Positions 19,075-28,448 of a stretch of DNA of 54,482 bases are shown here, piece after piece (within the stretch, counting starts at the first letter, position 1; every line of letters starts with the position of its first letter). The notes beneath the pieces were generated by a model, which had not been told where the DNA came from, did not search any database, and worked only from the letters and a program-made list of their open reading frames with translations. The translations under genes and the position numbers were made by a program. The stretch is from the NCBI GenBank assembly GCA_937910875.1, contig CALENA010000069.1, positions 1 through 54,482 of the forward strand, given 5' to 3'. This stretch comes from an uncultured Desulfobulbaceae bacterium. Its GTDB lineage: Bacteria; Desulfobacterota; Desulfobulbia; Desulfobulbales; Desulfocapsaceae.

Positions 19075-19279
19075 GGTGATCGGGTTTCAGCGGCTGCAAC
19101 CTTGCTGGAAGGGGCACTGCGGCCTGACCTGCGAAGTGGGTATTGTGTCCTTCTGGCCAGGGTGGGGTGTTTCGTGCCGTGTTTCAAGTCAGTACGGTCC
19201 TTGAAGATGCGACACGAACCAGTTGGCCAGGATTCGGGTAAGATCATGAACGCTGTTCCTGTTTTAAGGAGAGACGTCG

Positions 19280-20911
19280 ATTACAACGGTTAGCGGTCAT
19301 ATTGCCGGACTTAAGAAAAATCAGATCAAGGCCCTGGAGCGTCTGGGGTCCAGGCGCGTCTCGCGTGAACTGATTATTTCACAGGAAATGGCCCGTACTC
19401 TGGCAGAGCTCTCCTTTGAAGTCAACCGCCAGATCGGTCTCCTGATCCATCGCTCGGGCCAGGTCGAGCAGGTCCTGGTCGGTGATTTTAAGGGAATCCT
19501 CATCCCTCAGCTTGGGACGGTGCGCAGCAGTGGCGGTCGCCTCAAGGGACTGCGCCTGGTCCATACCCATCTGGCCGGTGAGCCGATCAGTGATGAGGAC
19601 CTGATGGATCTGCTCTTCCTGCGTCTCGATCTGCTTTCTGTCCTCCAGGTGGGGAGTGACGGCCTGCCCGATCGTCTCGAATCAGCCCATCTCCTGCCCG
19701 GCGGCGGGGAGTTACCCTGGGATTATCTTGAACCGGTGCATCCGGCCCAGCAGAAGGACTCGTTTCATGATTTTATCATGGAACTGGAAGGAGAGTTTGG
19801 TCGCAAGGCGCTGAAGGCGCGGGTAGATGAAGGGCGTGATCGGGCCCTGCTGATCAGTGTCAGTACCGAGAGCCAGGTCCGCGCCGAGGATTCTCTGGCC
19901 GAACTGACAGAGCTTGCCCGTTCTGATGAGATTGAGGTCTTGGGGACGGTGCTTCAGCGCCGTCGTCAGGTCAATCCGCGCCTGATCATGGGGCGGGGCA
20001 AATTGGCCGACATCATGATCCAGGCCCTGCAGAAGGACGCCAACCTCCTGATCTTCAATCAGGAGCTCAACCCCTCCCAGATCAGGTCTATCACTGACTT
20101 TACCGAAATGCGGGTCATTGATCGGACCCAGCTGATCCTGGACATCTTTGCCCATCGGGCCCTGAGCCGCGAGGGCAAGCTCCAGGTGGAGATGGCCCAG
20201 CTCAAGTACATGCTGCCCCGGCTTTCGTCCAGAGATGATGCCCTCTCCCGCCTCAGTGGCGGGATCGGCGCGCGTGGCCCGGGTGAAACCAAGCTTGAGA
20301 TCGACCGGAGGCGTATCAATGACCGCTTGGCCCGGTTGACCCGGGAGCTCAAGGAGGTCGGGCGTGAACGGTATCGGCGTCGATCCAAGCGACGGAAGAA
20401 AGAGCTGCCGGTGCTCAGCCTGGTTGGCTACACCAATGCCGGCAAATCAACTCTGCTCAATACCCTGACCAACAGTGCGATCGTGGCCGAGGATAAACTC
20501 TTTGCCACCCTTGATCCCACCAGCCGCAGGCTTCGTTTCCCCCAGGAGATGGAGGTCCTGATAACCGATACGGTCGGCTTTATTCGTCACCTCCCGGCTG
20601 AACTCCTTCAGGCCTTCAAGGCAACCCTGGAAGAGCTGGAAGAGGCCGATCTGCTGGTCCATGTGATTGATCTGTCAAATCCGGGATTCAGGGAACAGGT
20701 GCGGGTGGTGGAAGAGTTGCTGCGGGATCTGGATCTAAGCGGAATTCCCTGTCTCAAGGTCTACAACAAGGTGGACCGGCTGGGGGCTGACGCCGAGTTT
20801 CTCCTGGCCGGGGCCAGGCGAGATGGGGTCATCATCAGTGCGCTGGACGCGCAGACCTTCGGCCCCTTTCTGGAGCGGGCCGAGCAACTGATGGGCAAGA
20901 TCCTGCGCTGA
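19280..20911 (+). CDS. hflX: ribosome-associated GTPase HflX, apparent ATT start
   Basis: HflX is a GTPase that binds the 50S subunit and splits stalled ribosomes. G1 GYTNAGKST, G3 DTVGFIRHLP and the NKVD G4 motif are present, with the GGIGARGPGETKLEIDRR glycine-rich segment upstream. The only ATG that a caller would use is at 19388, but homologous sequence (SGHIAGLKKNQIKALERL, typical HflX N-terminus) continues before it. An in-frame TAA is at 19265-19267, AAGGAGA at 19266-19272, and no ATG, GTG or TTG occurs between. ATT at 19280, seven bases after that site, is the best start, giving 543 residues. Start is inference; gene identity is firm. Confidence 0.9.
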   Translation: MTTVSGHIAGLKKNQIKALERLGSRRVSRELIISQEMARTLAELSFEVNRQIGLLIHRSGQVEQVLVGDFKGILIPQLGTVRSSGGRLKGLRLVHTHLAGEPISDEDLMDLLFLRLDLLSVLQVGSDGLPDRLESAHLLPGGGELPWDYLEPVHPAQQKDSFHDFIMELEGEFGRKALKARVDEGRDRALLISVSTESQVRAEDSLAELTELARSDEIEVLGTVLQRRRQVNPRLIMGRGKLADIMIQALQKDANLLIFNQELNPSQIRSITDFTEMRVIDRTQLILDIFAHRALSREGKLQVEMAQLKYMLPRLSSRDDALSRLSGGIGARGPGETKLEIDRRRINDRLARLTRELKEVGRERYRRRSKRRKKELPVLSLVGYTNAGKSTLLNTLTNSAIVAEDKLFATLDPTSRRLRFPQEMEVLITDTVGFIRHLPAELLQAFKATLEELEEADLLVHVIDLSNPGFREQVRVVEELLRDLDLSGIPCLKVYNKVDRLGADAEFLLAGARRDGVIISALDAQTFGPFLERAEQLMGKILR

Positions 20912-20980
20912 GGGCCTGTAAATAAATAACCTGGCCCAAATCTAAACGTAGTATCAGCCAAGTTATTTTCTTACAGGCCC
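20912..20980. repeat. 69-bp inverted-repeat element between convergent genes
   Basis: Arms 20912-20935 and 20957-20980 (24 bases each, three mismatches; ends GGGCCTGTAA / TTACAGGCCC) flank a 21-base centre. It begins at the base after the hflX stop and ends 15 bases before the stop of the opposing gene, so it can serve both as a terminator. Bases 20955-20984 recur at 40280-40309 with one difference. Confidence 0.85.
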
Positions 20981-20995
20981 TGAGTCCTGGTTGGT

Positions 20996-21172
20996 TCAGT
21001 CGTAGATGATGGTGTTGTAGCGTGCCAGGATCTCTTCGGTCTCAGGGTCGAGTTCCTGGGCCACTTCGTGGATCTGATATTCCTGGCCGCATTGGGTGCA
21101 ATGCATCCGGACCTGGCGACAGCGGCGCGCAACCTCAAGTTTGCCCGCACATTTTTTACACTGCATGGCCAT
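20996..21172 (-). CDS. tiny dual-CXXC metal-binding protein
   Basis: A 58-residue protein with Cys5/Cys8 (CKKC) and Cys25/Cys28 (CTQC), plus Cys18. It resembles the 'dual CXXC motif small (seleno)protein' family of Desulfobacterota; here all four positions are cysteine. The acidic tail LDPETEEILARYNTIIYD follows. Its ATG overlaps the pyrE TGA by one base (TGATG), so it is translated by coupling after pyrE. Zinc or thiol-redox function is inference. Confidence 0.8.
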   Translation of the reverse strand: MAMQCKKCAGKLEVARRCRQVRMHCTQCGQEYQIHEVAQELDPETEEILARYNTIIYD

Positions 21173-21729
21173 CAGCTGAGCAGTTCTGCACGGGTGAAGA
21201 GTGAGGCCAGGCGATAACCGGCCTTTTTCAGGACCTCGAACCCGCCTTCCTGGCGCTCGACCACGGTGACCACCAGCCCGACCTTGAATCCCTGAGCCTC
21301 GACCCGTTCAAAGACCTTGAGCAGCGTTCCGCCGGTGGTGACCACATCTTCCAGCAGGGCAACCCGGCAACCCGGGGGCATGTTCTTCAGGCCCTCAATA
21401 TAGTTCTCGGTGCCGTGGCCCTTGGCCTCTTTTCGCACAATAAAGGCCGGGATCGGTTTCTTCTCGAGAAAGCTGACCATGGAGACGGCCGTGACCAGCG
21501 GGTCGGCGCCCAGGGTCATGCCGCCCACGGCCTCGATTTTCTCTTCTTCCTGCTGGATCAGGTCAAAGATCAGTTTGCCGCACAGATACGCGCCCTCGGC
21601 CGAGAGAGTGGTCTGTTTGCCGTCGATGTAAAAATCTGAAGTCTTACCCGAGGTGAGGGTGAAGGAACCCTCGCGGTAGGATTTTTCCAGGAGGATTTCT
21701 TTGAGTCGCTGCCGTTCGTTCATGGTCAT
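21172..21729 (-). CDS. pyrE: orotate phosphoribosyltransferase PyrE
   Basis: A 185-residue type I phosphoribosyltransferase that makes OMP from orotate and PRPP. The PRPP loop ALLEDVVTTGGTLL, the flexible loop RKEAKGHGTENYIEG and FTLTSGKTSDFYID substrate strand are visible. Two start codons are possible (21729 or 21723) with no obvious ribosome site; the 34-residue longer reading upstream lacks similarity to PyrE. Its stop overlaps the start of the dual-CXXC gene. Confidence 0.9.
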   Translation of the reverse strand: MTMNERQRLKEILLEKSYREGSFTLTSGKTSDFYIDGKQTTLSAEGAYLCGKLIFDLIQQEEEKIEAVGGMTLGADPLVTAVSMVSFLEKKPIPAFIVRKEAKGHGTENYIEGLKNMPPGCRVALLEDVVTTGGTLLKVFERVEAQGFKVGLVVTVVERQEGGFEVLKKAGYRLASLFTRAELLS

Positions 21730-21907
21730 TGTCTGGTTGGTGTGATATGAAAATGGGGAGAGAGGTTTCTTCTGCCCGCAGAACCTACCTTTTTTTCTGG
21801 ATCGTGAAAAGAAAAAACTCGCATTGAGCAAAAAAGTTGTGTTATTTTAAGAGATTGAATGGGCGGCCTGCTGGGTTTTTGTCCGATGTCTTTGAGGGGG
21901 ATGGCAT

Positions 21908-23749
21908 ATGTGCGGAATTGTTGGGTATGTTGGGATAAAACGGGTTGTGCCGGTGGTCCTTGAAGGGCTCAGGCGCCTGGAGTACCGGGGCTATGACTCG
22001 GCCGGGATCGTCTATCTCCTGGATGGTCATCTGGTCAAGTTCCGAGCTCAGGGCAAACTGGCCAATCTTGAGGCCTTGATTGATGAGGCCATTGTTGCCC
22101 CGTCTCACATCGGTCTGGGCCATACCCGCTGGGCCACCCACGGCGCGCCGACCACTGAAAACGCCCATCCTCATTGCGACTGTAAAAATGAGCTGGTGGT
22201 GGTCCATAACGGGATTATTGAAAACTATCATTCCCTGCGTCTGGAACTCCAGGCCAAGGGGCATCGTTTTACCTCCGAGACTGATACCGAGGTCCTGGCC
22301 CATCTGATTGAGGAGTACCTCGAAAATGATCTGAAGGCTGCCGTGATCCGGGCCCTGGAGCGGGTTGAGGGCTCCTATGCCCTGGGCGTGATGTGGAAGG
22401 GGATGCCCGACACCCTGATTGCCGCCCGAAACCAGAGTCCCCTGGTTCTGGGTGTACATGAGACCGATGGCCTGTTTATGGCTTCGGACATCCCGGCCCT
22501 TCTGCCCTTTACCAAGGAGGTGGTCTTCCTCGATGATCGCGAGCTTGCCGTGCTCACCGCTGATTCCTATCAGGTCTATTCCCTGGACAGCGGAAAGCGC
22601 CTGGTCAAGCAGCAGCAGACCATTGACTGGAACGCGGCCATGGCCGAGAAGGGTGGCTACCGGCATTTTATGCTCAAGGAGATCTTTGAGCAGCCCCAGG
22701 CGATATTGAATACGGTCAGCGGGCGAATCAATCCCGAGACCGGCGCGGTCCTTCTGCCTGAACTCAATCTGAGCGCAGGCGAGATTGAGCGTATCGACCG
22801 GATCTTTCTGGTCGCCTGTGGGACCTCCTGGCACGCGGCCCTGGTGGCCAAATACTGGATTGAACACTGGGCCGGAATTCCGGTGGAGGTGGATATCGCC
22901 TCTGAGTTCCGCTATCGCAGTCTGTTGATCAATGACCGGACCCTGACTGTTTCCATCTCCCAGTCCGGTGAGACCGCAGACACCCTGGCCGGGGTCAGGC
23001 TGGCCAAAGAGCTTGGTTCGCGCATTGTCACCATCTGCAACGTGGTCGGTTCGACCATGACCCGGGAGGCCCACGGCGTCATTTATACCCATTGCGGGCC
23101 GGAGATCGGTGTCGCCTCCACCAAGGCCTTCACCTCGCAGCTGGCGGCCCTGTTCCTGTTTACCCTGTATCTGGCCGAGCAGCGAGGGAGCATCGCCCTT
23201 GAGAAGCGGCAGGAACTGGGCCAGGCCCTGATTGACATCGCCCGGGTGATCAATGAAGAACTGCCCCGTCTGCAGGAGGAGATCAATGTCCTGATCGAGT
23301 CCTTTTATGACTGCCGCGACTTTCTCTTTATCGGCCGTGGCCTCAATTTCCCCATTGCCCTGGAAGGGGCCCTGAAGCTCAAGGAGATCTCCTATATCCA
23401 TGCCGAGGGCTATGCCTCAGGCGAGCTCAAACATGGACCCATTGCCCTGATTGACAAGGAGATGCCGATCCTTGCCCTGACTCCGCAGGACGCAGTCTAT
23501 CAGAAATCCATCTCCAATGTTGAGGAGATCAAGGCTCGGCAGGGACGTCTGATCCTGATCGGCACTCAGGGCGACACGCATCTGCGGACCATTACCGATG
23601 ATGTCATTGAACTGCCCAGAGTCCATGAGGAGATGAATCCTATTCTGTATACCATCCCGGCCCAGCTGCTGGCCTATGCCATTGCCACCCGTCGGGGCTG
23701 TGATGTGGACCAGCCCCGGAACCTGGCCAAGAGTGTCACGGTTGAGTAA
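21908..23749 (+). CDS. glmS: glucosamine-6-phosphate synthase GlmS
   Basis: A 613-residue enzyme converting fructose-6-phosphate and glutamine to glucosamine-6-phosphate, the entry to peptidoglycan and lipid A precursors. The N-terminal Ntn glutaminase starts MCGIVGYVG with catalytic Cys2 and contains HTRWATHGAPT and NGIIENY. Two SIS isomerase domains follow (SQSGETADT; STKAFTSQL) and the end is DQPRNLAKSVTVE. Full length. Upstream has no glmS-ribozyme-like sequence that I can recognise. Twelve bases before the namZ gene. Confidence 0.97.
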   Translation: MCGIVGYVGIKRVVPVVLEGLRRLEYRGYDSAGIVYLLDGHLVKFRAQGKLANLEALIDEAIVAPSHIGLGHTRWATHGAPTTENAHPHCDCKNELVVVHNGIIENYHSLRLELQAKGHRFTSETDTEVLAHLIEEYLENDLKAAVIRALERVEGSYALGVMWKGMPDTLIAARNQSPLVLGVHETDGLFMASDIPALLPFTKEVVFLDDRELAVLTADSYQVYSLDSGKRLVKQQQTIDWNAAMAEKGGYRHFMLKEIFEQPQAILNTVSGRINPETGAVLLPELNLSAGEIERIDRIFLVACGTSWHAALVAKYWIEHWAGIPVEVDIASEFRYRSLLINDRTLTVSISQSGETADTLAGVRLAKELGSRIVTICNVVGSTMTREAHGVIYTHCGPEIGVASTKAFTSQLAALFLFTLYLAEQRGSIALEKRQELGQALIDIARVINEELPRLQEEINVLIESFYDCRDFLFIGRGLNFPIALEGALKLKEISYIHAEGYASGELKHGPIALIDKEMPILALTPQDAVYQKSISNVEEIKARQGRLILIGTQGDTHLRTITDDVIELPRVHEEMNPILYTIPAQLLAYAIATRRGCDVDQPRNLAKSVTVE

Positions 23750-23760
23750 GGGGGCCTGTC

Positions 23761-24933
23761 ATGATTGAAACAGGATTGGTGCGCTTACTGGCCTCTCCCC
23801 TGCCGGCATTAGCCGGGAAACGGCTGGGGCTTTTGTGTAATCAGGCCTCGACCGCGCCCTGCCTGCGCCACGCGCGGGACTTGATAGCCGCCGCTCCCGA
23901 GCTGAACCTGACCTGTCTCTTTTCCCCGCAGCACGGTTTTTTTTCAGAGAAGCAGGACAACATGATCGAGTCCGGCCACAGCCGTGATTCTGTCACCGGT
24001 CTGCCTGTTTTCAGCCTCTACGGCAAGACCAGGAGGCCGACACCTGCCATGTTCGCGCACCTCGATGTTCTGCTGGTGGATCTGGTGGATGTGGGGACCC
24101 GGGTCTATACCTTTCTCTACACCCTGGCTTATTGTCTGGAGGCGGCCGCTGAATTTGATCGCGAGGTGGTGGTCCTTGACCGGCCCAATCCCATTGGCGG
24201 CGACCTGATCGAGGGAAATATCCTCAGGCCTGACTGCCAGTCATTTGTCGGCCTGTACCCGATCCCCATGCGTCATGGCCTGACCCTGGGGGAGTTGGCC
24301 CTGTTTATCAACCAGGAATACAAGATCGGTGCGCGCTTGCGGGTGATTCCGATGAAGGGCTGGCAGAGAAGGATGTTTTTTAGCGACACTGGCCTGCCGT
24401 GGGTCTTTCCCTCACCCAACATGCCGAGTCCGGCAACCGCTCTGGTCTATCCTGGCCAGGTCCTCTGGGAGGGGACCACTGTTTCTGAAGGGCGGGGGAC
24501 CACTCTCCCTTTTGAGCTGGTCGGAGCTCCGTACTGGGAGCATGGCCCGATTCTGGAGCGCCTCAGGAGGAACAGGCTGCCGGGTTGTATCTTTCGTCCC
24601 CTGGTCTTCGAGCCCACCTCGGGTAAGTGGGCTGGGGAGGCCTGTCGTGGTTTTCAGATCCATGTGGTCGATGAAGTCCTCTTCCGGCCATATCGAACCT
24701 CGCTGGCCCTGCTTCAGGCCATCATGCAGCTCTATCCCGGGCAGTTTAAATATAAGCCGCCGCCCTATGAATATGAGCTGGAACGGCTGCCCATGGATCT
24801 GATCCTGGGGGATCAGCAGTTGCGCCTGGGGCTGGAGGCCGGTACTCCGGTGCAGGAGCTGGAGAGTGGCTGGCAGGCCGATCTGGCCGAATTTGACCGG
24901 CTGCGGCGCGGTTATTTTCTCTATTCCGACTGA
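23761..24933 (+). CDS. namZ: exo-beta-N-acetylmuramidase, NamZ/DUF1343 family
   Basis: A 390-residue protein of the DUF1343 family, whose Bacillus and Tannerella members remove MurNAc from the non-reducing end of peptidoglycan chains. Family segments seen: GLLCNQAS, FSPQHGFFSEKQ, VDLVDVGTRVYTFLYTL, DRPNPIGG, and PSPNMPSPATALVYPG. No signal peptide is visible, unlike secreted NamZ, so it may act on imported fragments in the cytosol. It follows glmS closely. The presence of AmgK- and MurU-like genes nearby supports MurNAc salvage. Confidence 0.85.
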   Translation: MIETGLVRLLASPLPALAGKRLGLLCNQASTAPCLRHARDLIAAAPELNLTCLFSPQHGFFSEKQDNMIESGHSRDSVTGLPVFSLYGKTRRPTPAMFAHLDVLLVDLVDVGTRVYTFLYTLAYCLEAAAEFDREVVVLDRPNPIGGDLIEGNILRPDCQSFVGLYPIPMRHGLTLGELALFINQEYKIGARLRVIPMKGWQRRMFFSDTGLPWVFPSPNMPSPATALVYPGQVLWEGTTVSEGRGTTLPFELVGAPYWEHGPILERLRRNRLPGCIFRPLVFEPTSGKWAGEACRGFQIHVVDEVLFRPYRTSLALLQAIMQLYPGQFKYKPPPYEYELERLPMDLILGDQQLRLGLEAGTPVQELESGWQADLAEFDRLRRGYFLYSD

Positions 24934-25019
24934 CCAGCATGGCTGGGCTCAATTGGCCAGCCGCAACCAATTATGAACGTTTGTCCCTTCGGCATGGCCA
25001 ACGATGGTCTCTGGTAAAC
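24933..25019 (+). repeat. dispersed 87-bp repeat, copy D
   Basis: Begins with the last base of the namZ stop codon (TGACCAGCATGGCTGGG) and ends 24 bases before lpxD. Shares CAACCAA..TATGAA, CCCTTCGGCATGGCC and GATGGTCTC with copies A and C. Same orientation relative to its upstream gene as copies C and E. Confidence 0.85.
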
Positions 25020-25043
25020 TTTCGAATATAAGAGTGGAGGATC

Positions 25044-26069
25044 ATGAATCAGACAAAGACCCTGCAGGAGTTGACTGAACTGGTTGGCGGGAACCTGGTG
25101 GGTGATCCTACCCTTGAAATTGGAGCACTGGTCTCGTTTGAGGTGGCAACTCCGGGAACGCTTGTCTTTATGGTTGATGCGAAACAGGTTGATCTGCTTG
25201 CTGATTGCAGAGCTGCGGCGGTCATCGTGCCCCTGGCCGTCGAGGAGGCACCTCTGCCGATCATTCGGGTGGCCAATCCCTATCTGGCCGCGGCTATTAT
25301 CCAGAACCATCTCCTGGCGCGATCTTTTCAGGCCACGGGTATCCATACCCGGGCCCATGTGGGTATGGATTGCCGGATTCCTGAGCAGGTGTCCATCGGT
25401 CCTCTGGCCGTGCTCGGGAATCGGGTCCGACTGGGTGAGCGGGTGGTTATTGAGCCGGGTGTGGTGATTGGTGATGATGTGGAGATCGGTGATGAGTGTC
25501 TGCTCAAGGCGAATGTGACCTTGGGCGCGGGGACCTTGATGGGTCATCGGGTTATCATTCACTCCGGAACTGTGATCGGCAGTGATGGCTATGGCTATGC
25601 CACTGATGAGCGTGGTTTCCATGTCAAGCGGCCGCAGGTCGGGATCGTTGAGATCGGCGATGATGTGGAGATCGGGGCGAATGTCTGTGTGGACCGGGCC
25701 ACCTTTGGTGTGACTCGGATCAGATCCGGATCAAAGATAGACAATCTGGTCCAGATCGCCCATAATGTCGAGATTGGCGAGAATTGTCTGCTGGTGGGCC
25801 AGTGCGGGATTGCCGGGTCCACGACCCTGGGCCGTAACGTGGTCCTGGGCGGACAGGCCGGGATCTCCGGTCATCTGCATCTGGCCGATCGGGTCATGGT
25901 CGCTGGACAGGCCGGGGTGAGCCATGATCAGCCGGCGGGTGCCCGGGTGGGTGGTATGCCGGCCATGGATATGCGGAAGTTTGCGCGCATCTCAGCGGCC
26001 ATGGTCCGCCTGCCCGATATGGTCAGAGAATTGCGCGAATTGCGCCGCAGGCTGGCCAAAGGTGAATGA
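25044..26069 (+). CDS. lpxD: UDP-3-O-acylglucosamine N-acyltransferase LpxD
   Basis: A 341-residue enzyme adding the second acyl chain to UDP-glucosamine in lipid A synthesis. An N-terminal uridine-binding domain (1-100) precedes a left-handed beta-helix of hexapeptide repeats (about 105-290) and a C-terminal helical extension. [13 protein letters not shown] contains the catalytic histidine region, and [17 protein letters not shown] is typical of LpxD. GGAGG lies before the ATG. First of lpxD-fabZ-lpxA-lpxI. Confidence 0.95.
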   Translation: MNQTKTLQELTELVGGNLVGDPTLEIGALVSFEVATPGTLVFMVDAKQVDLLADCRAAAVIVPLAVEEAPLPIIRVANPYLAAAIIQNHLLARSFQATGIHTRAHVGMDCRIPEQVSIGPLAVLGNRVRLGERVVIEPGVVIGDDVEIGDECLLKANVTLGAGTLMGHRVIIHSGTVIGSDGYGYATDERGFHVKRPQVGIVEIGDDVEIGANVCVDRATFGVTRIRSGSKIDNLVQIAHNVEIGENCLLVGQCGIAGSTTLGRNVVLGGQAGISGHLHLADRVMVAGQAGVSHDQPAGARVGGMPAMDMRKFARISAAMVRLPDMVRELRELRRRLAKGE

Positions 26070-26090
26070 TACATGCGATGTATCATTCAC
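26062..26090 (+). other. perfect hairpin overlapping the lpxD stop codon
   Basis: A 13-base perfect stem (26062-26074 with 26078-26090) around a three-base loop GCG; the lpxD TGA (26067-26069) is inside the left arm. No T-run follows. It may limit read-through to fabZ or protect the lpxD message. Confidence 0.6.
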
Positions 26091-26246
26091 GCAGTTCTGC
26101 CATGAGTTGCAGAGTAATCATGAAACGTGAGTTCCGTTGGGTTAAAAAGGATGGAATTGTAACGACGCCTAAAGTATTCCGTGTAATGCAATAAAATAGC
26201 TGAATCCACCGAACAGTTCACGATGCTATCAAAAATGGAGAGAGAC

Positions 26247-26699
26247 ATGCCGGAGAGAGTTGTTCCAGAACATATCGATATTCTTGAGATCCTTCGTTTG
26301 CTTCCCCACCGATATCCCTTTGTGATGATTGATCGGATCATTCAGTTTGATGTGGAAGAGGGAGTGGTGGCGCTCAAGAATGTGAGCATCAACGAGCCTT
26401 ATTTTCAGGGCCATTTTCCATCCAGACCAATCATGCCCGGGGTTCTGATCCTGGAAGGCATGGCTCAGGCCGGAGGAGTCTATGCGTTTTACAGTGAACC
26501 GCAGCATATTGGTAATAAACTTCTTTATTTCGCTGGGATTGACAAGGCCAGGTTCCGTCGCCCGGTGGTTCCCGGTGATCAGATCGAGTATCGTCTCAAG
26601 TTGCTGAAGCGACGGCGGGATATCTGGAAACTGGCCGGTGAGGCCTATGTTGATGGCGCAAAGGTGGCCGAAGCTGAACTGACGGCCACCTTTGCCTGA
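26247..26699 (+). CDS. fabZ: 3-hydroxyacyl-ACP dehydratase FabZ
   Basis: A 150-residue hotdog-fold dehydratase of type II fatty acid synthesis. LLPHRYPFVMIDRI and the catalytic strand NEPYFQGHFPSRPIMPGVLILEGMAQ contain the active-site His and Glu. The ATG at 26247 has GGAGAG at 26237-26242; two further in-frame ATGs (26223, 26235) lie before it, and 26235 overlaps that site, so they are less likely. Its place between lpxD and lpxA is conserved in diderms. Confidence 0.95.
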   Translation: MPERVVPEHIDILEILRLLPHRYPFVMIDRIIQFDVEEGVVALKNVSINEPYFQGHFPSRPIMPGVLILEGMAQAGGVYAFYSEPQHIGNKLLYFAGIDKARFRRPVVPGDQIEYRLKLLKRRRDIWKLAGEAYVDGAKVAEAELTATFA

Positions 26700-26791
26700 C
26701 GGGCGTCCTTTTCTTTTTTTAATGGCGGGAACGCAACCCATAACGATCCGTTGCCCTGTCCGAATCTTTTTGTTGAGCTAAACGAATTCGA

Positions 26792-27589
26792 ATGACTATT
26801 CATGCAACAGCAGTAATTGAGACAGGGGCCGAACTTGATTTTACAGTTGAGGTCGGTGCCTATGCCGTGATTGAGGCCGGAGTGAAAATTGGGGCTGGAA
26901 CACAGATAGCCCCTCATGCGGTGGTTGCGGGCTGGACCACCATCGGCTGCAATAATCAGATCGGCTCCTTCACCTCCATCGGGACTCCCCCTCAGGATAT
27001 CGGTTATAAGGGTGAAAAAACAGAGCTGGTGATCGGTGACAATAATATAATCCGCGAATATGCCTCAATCCACCGGGGTACTGTCCGCGGCGGTGGACGG
27101 ACCGTGATCGGTAACGATAATCTGTTCATGGCCTCAACCCATGTGGGGCATGACTGTCGGATCGGCAATCATGTGATCATGGCCAATGTGGCCATGCTGG
27201 CTGGACACGTGGAGGTGAATGATTTTGTCTCGATCAGCGGTCTGGTGGGCGTCCATCAGTTCTGTCGGATTGGTACCCATGCCTATATCGGTGGCATGTC
27301 AGGGATTGCCCTGGATGTCCCCCCCTATGTCCTGATTGCCGGGACCAGGAATCGAATGCGGGTCTCAGGCATCAATAAGATTGGTCTGCGCCGCAAGGGA
27401 TATTCCAAGGAGACCATCGCCAAAATCGATGAGGCCTTCCGGATAATCTTTCGCTCCCCGAATCTGCTGCAGCAGGATGCGCTGGCTCTGGTCAGGGAGG
27501 AGGTCAGGGACTGTCCCGAGGTCGATCTGCTGGTGAAATTTATTGAGGAGTCCAAGCGTGGCGTGGTCAAGCGGACTTCAGATGATTAG
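26792..27589 (+). CDS. lpxA: acyl-ACP--UDP-GlcNAc O-acyltransferase LpxA
   Basis: A 265-residue enzyme catalysing the first step of lipid A synthesis. It is a left-handed beta-helix (about 1-185) with STHVGHDC containing the catalytic His and GMSGIALDVPPYV as the conserved start of the C-terminal helical domain. NRMRVSGINKIGLRRKG binds the acyl carrier protein. Follows fabZ after 92 bases. Confidence 0.95.
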   Translation: MTIHATAVIETGAELDFTVEVGAYAVIEAGVKIGAGTQIAPHAVVAGWTTIGCNNQIGSFTSIGTPPQDIGYKGEKTELVIGDNNIIREYASIHRGTVRGGGRTVIGNDNLFMASTHVGHDCRIGNHVIMANVAMLAGHVEVNDFVSISGLVGVHQFCRIGTHAYIGGMSGIALDVPPYVLIAGTRNRMRVSGINKIGLRRKGYSKETIAKIDEAFRIIFRSPNLLQQDALALVREEVRDCPEVDLLVKFIEESKRGVVKRTSDD

Positions 27590-27601
27590 AGACCTGGCCA
27601 G

Positions 27602-28444
27602 ATGACCATTGATCCAGACAAGATCGGGCTGATTGCCGGCAGCGGCCAGTTTCCGCTCCTTTTTATCGAGGCGGCCCGGGCGGCTGGCCGGAGCGTGGTG
27701 GTGGCTGCCCACCTGGGCGAGACCTCGGATGAGGTTGCCCGGGCTGCCGATCAGGTCCAATGGCTGAAGCTTGGGCAGTTGGGGAAGATCATCAAGTTCT
27801 TCCGTCAGGAGGGGGTCGGAGAGACCGTTTTCCTGGGCGGGATTACCAAGACCCGGATGTTCTTTGATATCCTGCCGGATATAAAGGGGCTGACCCTCTG
27901 GAACAAGATCGATACCCGTCAGGATGATGCCATCCTCCGGGCAGTGGCCGGGGCCCTGGAAAAGGAAGGAATTCGGGTGCTGGAATCGACTCTTTACCTG
28001 CAACACCTCCTCTTTCCCCAGGGGGTGCTGACCCGAAAAAAACCCAGTCCGCAGCAGCGGCTGGACATAGAATTCGGCTGGAAGAATGCCCGTGAGATTG
28101 GCCGGCTGGATATCGGCCAGTGTGTGGTGGTGCGGGATCTCTCGGTCATGGCGGTCGAGGCCATTGAGGGCACGGATGCAGCCATCGCCCGCGGTGGTCA
28201 ACTGGCCCGGGAAAAGGTCGTGGTGGTCAAGGTCAGAAAGCCGACCCAGGATTTTCGTTTTGACCTGCCGGCCATAGGTCTGCGGACCGTGCAGGGCCTG
28301 GCCGCTGTCAAGGGGGCGGTCCTGGCTGTGGAGGCGGGGCAGTCACTGCTCTTTGATCGTGAAGAGACCATCGCGGTGGCCAATCAGGCCGGTATTGTTG
28401 TGGTCGGCATCAAAGAGCTGGCCGACGGAACTCTGGAGTATTGA
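27602..28444 (+). CDS. lpxI: UDP-2,3-diacylglucosamine diphosphatase LpxI
   Basis: A 280-residue LpxI (DUF1009), the alternative to LpxH that hydrolyses UDP-2,3-diacylglucosamine to lipid X. N-terminal IGLIAGSGQFPLLFIEAA, VFLGGITKT and C-terminal FDLPAIGLRTVQ and AVEAGQSLLFDREETIA fit the family. It sits 12 bases after lpxA. The usual next gene, lpxB, is absent; a MurU-like gene takes its place. Confidence 0.93.
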   Translation: MTIDPDKIGLIAGSGQFPLLFIEAARAAGRSVVVAAHLGETSDEVARAADQVQWLKLGQLGKIIKFFRQEGVGETVFLGGITKTRMFFDILPDIKGLTLWNKIDTRQDDAILRAVAGALEKEGIRVLESTLYLQHLLFPQGVLTRKKPSPQQRLDIEFGWKNAREIGRLDIGQCVVVRDLSVMAVEAIEGTDAAIARGGQLAREKVVVVKVRKPTQDFRFDLPAIGLRTVQGLAAVKGAVLAVEAGQSLLFDREETIAVANQAGIVVVGIKELADGTLEY

Positions 28445-28448
28445 GCTG

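Noticed and set aside
21842-23401. 519-codon open frame antisense to glmS
   Set aside because: Shadow of the high-GC third positions of glmS; low-complexity Gly/Gln/His-rich composition, no ribosome site, no family resemblance.
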